64,000 nt of DNA, from assembly GCF_030518795.1 (NCBI RefSeq), contig NZ_CP130427.1, positions 2,232,001 to 2,296,000 on the forward strand. The letters run 5' to 3'. A program made the position numbers and the translations under genes. Below the pieces are notes generated by a model. That model had not been told where the DNA came from. It ran no database searches and saw nothing but the letters and a program-made list of their open reading frames with translations. Within the stretch, counting starts at the first letter, position 1. Every line of letters starts with the position of its first letter. This document shows, piece by piece, positions 60,018-64,000 of this stretch. Origin of the DNA: Micromonospora sp. NBRC 110009. GTDB lineage: Bacteria > Actinomycetota > Actinomycetes > Mycobacteriales > Micromonosporaceae.

Positions 60018-62588
60018 TCACCGCCTCGGACGGGTAGCCACCAGCGCGTAGAGCAGATCCTCCTCGCGACGCAACAGGCTGATCCCGGTCGACCGGCGCG
60101 CCCGGTCCAGCCGGTCCAGCACCGTCACGTCGGCCGTGCTCGCCGCGAGGCCCACCAGCGCCTCCACCACGTCCCGTCGGTCCCGCCCCGCGGCGGCCGC
60201 GTCGGCCGCCGCAGCGAACCACTCGGCCGCCTGTTCGCGGTCACCCCGGTGCAGCGCGAGGTGACCCTCGATCAGCGCGCAGACCGCGTCCTCCGGCCGG
60301 CCGGCCCGGCTCTCCGCGGCAGCGGACCCGTCCTCGACCGGCCGGCGCTGCTCCGGCACCGGGAGCGCGGGCCGCAGCTCGGCCACCACGTCCAGCGCCT
60401 CGTCCGCCCACCCGGCCTCGGCGAGGGCCAGCCCGACCGTGCCGAGCACCCGACGCCGGTGCCCCGGGTCACCCAGCTCGGCCAGGGCCGCCGCCACCCG
60501 CCGCCCCTGCTCCACGGCGTCGGCGTACCGGCCTTCCAGGCGGGCCAGCTCCGCGAGGTTGACCCGCCCCAGCAGGCGCAGCCGCTGCTCCCCGCACTCG
60601 GCGGCCAGCCGGTCCACGGTGGCCAGCCGGCGACGCGCCCCGGCCAGCTCACCCAGCCGTACGTCGTGCCAGGTGAGGTGCATCTGGGCGACCGCCATCT
60701 CGCGTACCCGGCGGTGCCGGGTGGCCAGTTCCAGCGCCGCCTCCGCCTGCTCCCGGGCCTCGTCGTGGGCACCGGCGGCGGACAACAGCCCGCAGAGGAC
60801 CGAGCGGGCCGACAGCTCGCCGGTCACCTCGCCCGCCTCCCGGAAGGCGGCCAACGCCGACCGCGCCGCCGGCAGCTCCTCGGGCCCCGCGCCGTGCTCG
60901 TGTGCCAGGCGGGCAGCCCCGATCATCGCCCAGGCCCGCAGCACCGGGCCGGCGTCGGCGGTACGCGGGTCGGCCAGCAACCGCCGCAGCCACCGCCGTC
61001 CGGAGACGTCCCGCCCCCGCAGCCGCCACCAGCGGGGCAGCGCCGCCGCCAGCCGCAGCGCGGTCACCGGGTCGTGGTCGGCGGCGTGCCCGAGGGCGGC
61101 GATGATGTCGCTGGTCGCCTCGTCCAGCAGCCGTACGGCGGCGGCCACGTCCGCGCCGACCAAGTTCGGGGCGGTACGGAGCACCAGCCCGGTGACGGCG
61201 AGGGTGTGCCGGCTCCGGATCGGGACGAGTTCCCCCTCGCCGGCAGCCTGTTCGGTGGCGAAGTCGCGTACCGCGTCGAGCAGGCGGAACCGGAACGGGC
61301 CGGTGCCCCGGATGCTGAGCAGGCCCAGCTCGCGCAGCCGGTCGAGCAGCGGCACGGGGTCCGTCCGGTCGCCGCCGTCGGCGAGCAGCTCCTCGGCCAG
61401 CTCCACCGACCACCGGTTGCGGAACGCCGAAAGCCGACGCAGCGCGGCTCGCTCCCCGGGCGCGAGCAGTCGGTAGCTGGTCGCCACCGCCTCCCGCAGG
61501 GTCACCGGGCCGGCCGGACGGTCGCCGGGTTCCCAGCCGGGGCGGCCCCCGGTGGCCAGATCGAGGACGCGGTCGCCGTAGCGGTCGAGCAGCTCGGTGA
61601 CGTCGAGGATCCGGCCCCGCGCCGCCATCAGCTCGATGGCCAGCGGCAGGCCGCCGAGGCGACGCACCAGCGCCGCGAGCGCCGGCAGCTCGGCCGGGGC
61701 GGGCGGTTCGCGGCGCACCTGGGCCAGCCGGGCGGTGAACAGCGTCGCCGCCGGCCAGCGGGCCAGCGCCGCCGGATCCGTCGGGGTCGCCCCGGGCGGC
61801 GGCACGTCGAGCGGCGCGACCGGCCGGACCAGCTCGCCGGGGAAGCCGACCGGGCGCCGGCCGCTGACCAGCACCCGCAGCGTCGGCGCCGCGGCGAGCA
61901 GCGTGCGCAGCGCCTCGGCCACCGGCCCGGGAGCCCGCTCCACCGCGTCCACCAGCAGCAACGCGCGGCGCCCGGCGAACCGGCCGGGGAGGTCGGCGAG
62001 CCGGCTCACGCCGAACACCGCAACCGAGGCGGCGAGCACGTCGGTGGCGTCGGAGCCCTCGCCGACCAGCACCCCGGCCACCCCGGCCGGATGATCGTCG
62101 GCCACCGCGTACGCGACGGTGAGGGCGAGCGCCGTCTTGCCGACCCCGGCGAGGCCGACCAGGGTCACCACCGGATGCTCCGCGCCCAGCAGGGCGGCCA
62201 CCTCGGCGACGTCGCGGTCCCTGCCGATCAGCGGGACCGGCTGGGGCAGCGCGATCGGCGTACCGGATCCCGGGGCGCCGGTGCCCGGGAGGTGCGGCGA
62301 GGCCGGGTCGGGTCCGGCGGTCTGGACTGGGGCCGGTCGGGCCGCGGCGAGGAGCTCCTGCCGGGCGGCGCCGGTCAGCCGGAGCGCGTCGGCGAGCAGG
62401 TCGACGGTGGTGCGCTGGGGTCGCGCGGAGCGACCCCGCTCCAGATCTCGGACGGTCCGCACGCCGATGCCGGCCCGGGCGGCCAACTCCGCCTGGGTGA
62501 GGCCGGCGGCGAGCCGGTGCCCGCGCAGCAGATCGGGCAGCCGGCCTCGGCCACCCGGGCTCCGCGAACGATCATGATCCGGAGTCAT
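60018..62588 (-). CDS. STAND-type regulator: HTH, NTPase and TPR-like repeats
   Basis: An 856-residue protein. Residues about 15-72 are an XRE helix-turn-helix (LLRGHRLAAGLTQAELAARA, VRTVRDLERGRSARPQR). The NTPase core has Walker A GLAGVGKT (145-152), Walker B ALLLVDAVE near 208-216 and a winged-helix part (LGGLPLAIELMAARGRILDV, RRLSAFRNRWSVELAEELLA). From about 480 to 856 it is helical, TPR-like (LAELARLEGRYADAVEQGRR, ALIEGHLALHRGDREQAAEW). This is the architecture of AfsR/LuxR-like ligand-sensing regulators, with an N-terminal XRE instead of an OmpR-like domain. Start: ATG 62588; no strong ribosome site. The target is unknown. Confidence 0.85.
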   Translation of the reverse strand: MTPDHDRSRSPGGRGRLPDLLRGHRLAAGLTQAELAARAGIGVRTVRDLERGRSARPQRTTVDLLADALRLTGAARQELLAAARPAPVQTAGPDPASPHLPGTGAPGSGTPIALPQPVPLIGRDRDVAEVAALLGAEHPVVTLVGLAGVGKTALALTVAYAVADDHPAGVAGVLVGEGSDATDVLAASVAVFGVSRLADLPGRFAGRRALLLVDAVERAPGPVAEALRTLLAAAPTLRVLVSGRRPVGFPGELVRPVAPLDVPPPGATPTDPAALARWPAATLFTARLAQVRREPPAPAELPALAALVRRLGGLPLAIELMAARGRILDVTELLDRYGDRVLDLATGGRPGWEPGDRPAGPVTLREAVATSYRLLAPGERAALRRLSAFRNRWSVELAEELLADGGDRTDPVPLLDRLRELGLLSIRGTGPFRFRLLDAVRDFATEQAAGEGELVPIRSRHTLAVTGLVLRTAPNLVGADVAAAVRLLDEATSDIIAALGHAADHDPVTALRLAAALPRWWRLRGRDVSGRRWLRRLLADPRTADAGPVLRAWAMIGAARLAHEHGAGPEELPAARSALAAFREAGEVTGELSARSVLCGLLSAAGAHDEAREQAEAALELATRHRRVREMAVAQMHLTWHDVRLGELAGARRRLATVDRLAAECGEQRLRLLGRVNLAELARLEGRYADAVEQGRRVAAALAELGDPGHRRRVLGTVGLALAEAGWADEALDVVAELRPALPVPEQRRPVEDGSAAAESRAGRPEDAVCALIEGHLALHRGDREQAAEWFAAAADAAAAGRDRRDVVEALVGLAASTADVTVLDRLDRARRSTGISLLRREEDLLYALVATRPRR

Positions 62589-62677
62589 GGGCACGAAGAG
62601 TACGGATCGCCTCCGGCGCGTCACAGCCGATCGTCGGCCAGCCGACCGTTCACTGCCGATTTCCGACAGACGGACGA

Positions 62678-62705
62678 CGCGCCCGGGCCGGACGACCCGG
62701 GCGCG
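62678..62705. terminator. Hairpin after the acyl-CoA dehydrogenase gene
   Basis: CGCGCCCGGG (62678-62687) pairs with CCCGGGCGCG (62696-62705) around an 8-base loop, directly past the acyl-CoA dehydrogenase stop. Confidence 0.7.
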
Positions 62706-62712
62706 CCTCGCG

Positions 62713-63867
62713 TCACATGCCCAGGTCGCGGGCGATGACCATGCGCTGCACCTCGCTGGTGCCCTCGCCGATCTCCAGGATCTTGGCGTCCCGCCAGAAG
62801 CGGGCCACCGGGTACTCGTTCATGAAGCCGTAGCCGCCGTGGATCTGGGTGGCCTCGCGGGCGTTGTCCACGGCGATGGTGCTGGCGTGCAGCTTGGCGA
62901 TCGCCGCCTGCCGCTTGAACGGCTCGCCGGCCAGCATCCGGGCGGCCGCGTCGTAGTAGGCCAGCCGGGCGGTGTGCGCCTTCAGCTCCATGTCGGCGAT
63001 CTTGAACTGAATCGCCTGGTAGTTGCCGATCGGCTGGCCGAAGGCGTGGCGCTCCTTGGCGTACTTGATCGACTCGTCGACGCAGCCCTGGGCGAGGCCG
63101 ACCGCCAGGGCGGCGATCGCGATCCGGCCCTCGTCGAGGATGCGCAGGAACTGAGCGAAGCCCCGGCCGCGCTCGCCGAGCAGATTCTCCGCCGGCACCC
63201 GGCAGTCGTCGAAGGTCAGCTCGTGGGTGTCCGAGGCGGTCCAGCCGACCTTGGAGTAGCCGGGCGCGACCGTGAACCCGGGCGTGCCGGACGGGACGAT
63301 GATGGTGGACAGCTCCTTCGAGCCATCCGGCTTCGTCCCGGTGACCGCGGTGACGGTGACCAGCGCGGTGATGTCGGTGCCCGAGTTGGTGATGAACGCC
63401 TTCGAGCCGTTGATCACCCACTCGTTCGTCGACACGTCCAGCACCGCCCGGGTCTGGGTGCCGCCCGCGTCCGAGCCGAACCCCGGCTCGGTCAGCCCGA
63501 AGCCGGCCAGCGCCTCGCCGCTGAGCAGCTTCGGCAGCCACCGCGCCCGCTGCTCGTCCGTGCCGAACCGGTAGATCGGCATCGCGCCGAGGGAGATCGC
63601 CGCCTCCAGGGTGATCGCCACGCTGGAGTCGACCCGGGCCAGCTCCTCCAGGGCCAGGCAGAGCGCGAAGTAGTCGCCGCCCATCCCGCCGTGCTCCTCG
63701 GGGAAGGGGAGGCCGAACAGGCCCATCTTGCCCATCTGGCGGATGATCTCGTACGGGAAGGTGTGCCGCTCGTAGTGCTCGGCGATGGCCGGGGCGACCA
63801 CCTCGCGGGCGAAGTCCCGCACGCTCTCCCGCAGCGCCTCTTGTTCCTCGCTGAGCCGGAAGTCCAT
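62713..63867 (-). CDS. Acyl-CoA dehydrogenase (short/branched-chain type)
   Basis: A 384-residue protein of full family length. MDFRLSEEQEALRESVRDFA, GLFGLPFPEEHGGMGGDYFA, LAGFGLTEPGFGSDAGGTQT (FAD/substrate motif), VINGSKAFITNSGTD, VGLAQGCVDESIKYAKERHA and QIHGGYGFMNEYPVARFWRD are all present. Glu368 in IGEGTSEVQR is the catalytic base at the position used by short-chain enzymes. It passes electrons to ETF, likely in branched amino acid or short fatty acid breakdown. ATG 63867 has AGGAGGA upstream. It follows an edge-cut gene by 80 bases in the same direction. The left-edge enzyme belongs to a different subfamily. Confidence 0.93.
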   Translation of the reverse strand: MDFRLSEEQEALRESVRDFAREVVAPAIAEHYERHTFPYEIIRQMGKMGLFGLPFPEEHGGMGGDYFALCLALEELARVDSSVAITLEAAISLGAMPIYRFGTDEQRARWLPKLLSGEALAGFGLTEPGFGSDAGGTQTRAVLDVSTNEWVINGSKAFITNSGTDITALVTVTAVTGTKPDGSKELSTIIVPSGTPGFTVAPGYSKVGWTASDTHELTFDDCRVPAENLLGERGRGFAQFLRILDEGRIAIAALAVGLAQGCVDESIKYAKERHAFGQPIGNYQAIQFKIADMELKAHTARLAYYDAAARMLAGEPFKRQAAIAKLHASTIAVDNAREATQIHGGYGFMNEYPVARFWRDAKILEIGEGTSEVQRMVIARDLGM

Positions 63868-63947
63868 CTGATCCTCCTGATGGGACGCCTGTGTGGACGG
63901 GCCGCCGGGCGCTCGTGACGCCGGGTCGGATGGTGCGGGTCGGGTGG

Positions 63948-64000
63948 TCAGACCGGGGTGACGCCGTGCCGGCGCCGGGAGAAGTGCCGCTCCTTGCCGC
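63948..64000 (-). CDS. C-terminal end of an edge-cut gene
   Basis: The last 17 residues (GKERHFSRRRHGVTPV before the TGA at 63948-63950) of a gene whose body lies beyond the right edge. The basic tail is not enough to name a family. It reads in the same direction as the acyl-CoA dehydrogenase, 80 bases upstream, so an acyl-CoA catabolic operon is plausible but unproven. Confidence 0.45.
   Translation of the reverse strand, partial: GKERHFSRRRHGVTPV

Overview
The window is a chromosomal segment from a very GC-rich, filamentous-type actinobacterium, most likely Micromonosporaceae (Micromonospora or a close relative). This rests on base composition, frequent GTG starts, 4-nt GTGA/ATGA gene overlaps, an EtfD-like Fe-S oxidoreductase, F420/LLM-type enzymes, a Scr1/DUF397 regulator pair and CrgA. 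The core is the conserved origin-proximal cell-division and cell-wall block of actinobacteria: crgA, a DUF881 protein, a class E sortase, a glutamine amidotransferase (trpG/pabA type), then leftward-reading fhaA-fhaB-pstP-rodA/ftsW-pbpA-pknA-pknB (about 32.4-45.5 kb). I see no dnaA or origin in the window.

Layout. 0-3.6 kb: the 5' end of an acyl-CoA dehydrogenase, a divergent SDR/MarR pair, a SpoIIE-type phosphatase and an RlpA-like secreted protein. 3.8-10.1 kb: a phosphoribosyltransferase, two tandem Tat-exported proteins joining a tachylectin-like propeller to a dimethylformamidase-beta-like domain, and a questin-oxidase-like protein. 10.2-16.9 kb: accessory small enzymes, a MerR-PP2C fusion, and two gene remnants butted together (LysR and VOC). 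17.1-20.0 kb: a 2.8-kb segment bounded by a duplicated tRNA-Gly 3' end plus its terminator, holding a NUDIX hydrolase and a methyltransferase; it looks like the scar of an integrative element. 20.3-27.2 kb: secreted metalloprotease, PPOX protein, dCTP deaminase, and a wall-hydrolase cluster (two NlpC/P60 proteins around an amidase), the first NlpC gene preceded by a ydaO-type c-di-AMP riboswitch. 27.3-32 kb: two CNNM/CBS membrane proteins and the EtfD-like gene.

45.7-50 kb: tRNA-Leu(CAG), a sugar epimerase-like/WecG-TagA glycosyltransferase pair, and a secreted subtilase. 50-56.8 kb: small hypothetical and membrane genes, the Scr1/DUF397 pair, and two membrane proteins with extracytoplasmic PASTA domains. 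56.8-64 kb: a GCS2 glutamate-cysteine ligase, a YceI/MarR divergent pair, a large STAND-type regulator, and an acyl-CoA dehydrogenase in line with a gene cut by the right edge.

How they fit. The PknA/PknB/PstP/FHA block with PbpA, RodA/FtsW and CrgA controls wall growth and division; the sortase, hydrolases and PASTA proteins act on the same envelope. Two genes 32 kb apart, the left-edge acyl-CoA dehydrogenase and the EtfD-like oxidoreductase that would take electrons from such dehydrogenases, share a near-identical 16-bp palindrome upstream, pointing to one fatty-acid-oxidation regulator. The most novel-looking items are that shared operator, the tRNA-Gly-bounded scar, the MerR-PP2C fusion with its own MerR-type dyad, the tandem lectin-amidase-like exported pair, and repeated Thr-Ala-Ile-Leu motifs in the disordered part of the sortase encoded next to the kinase/FHA genes.
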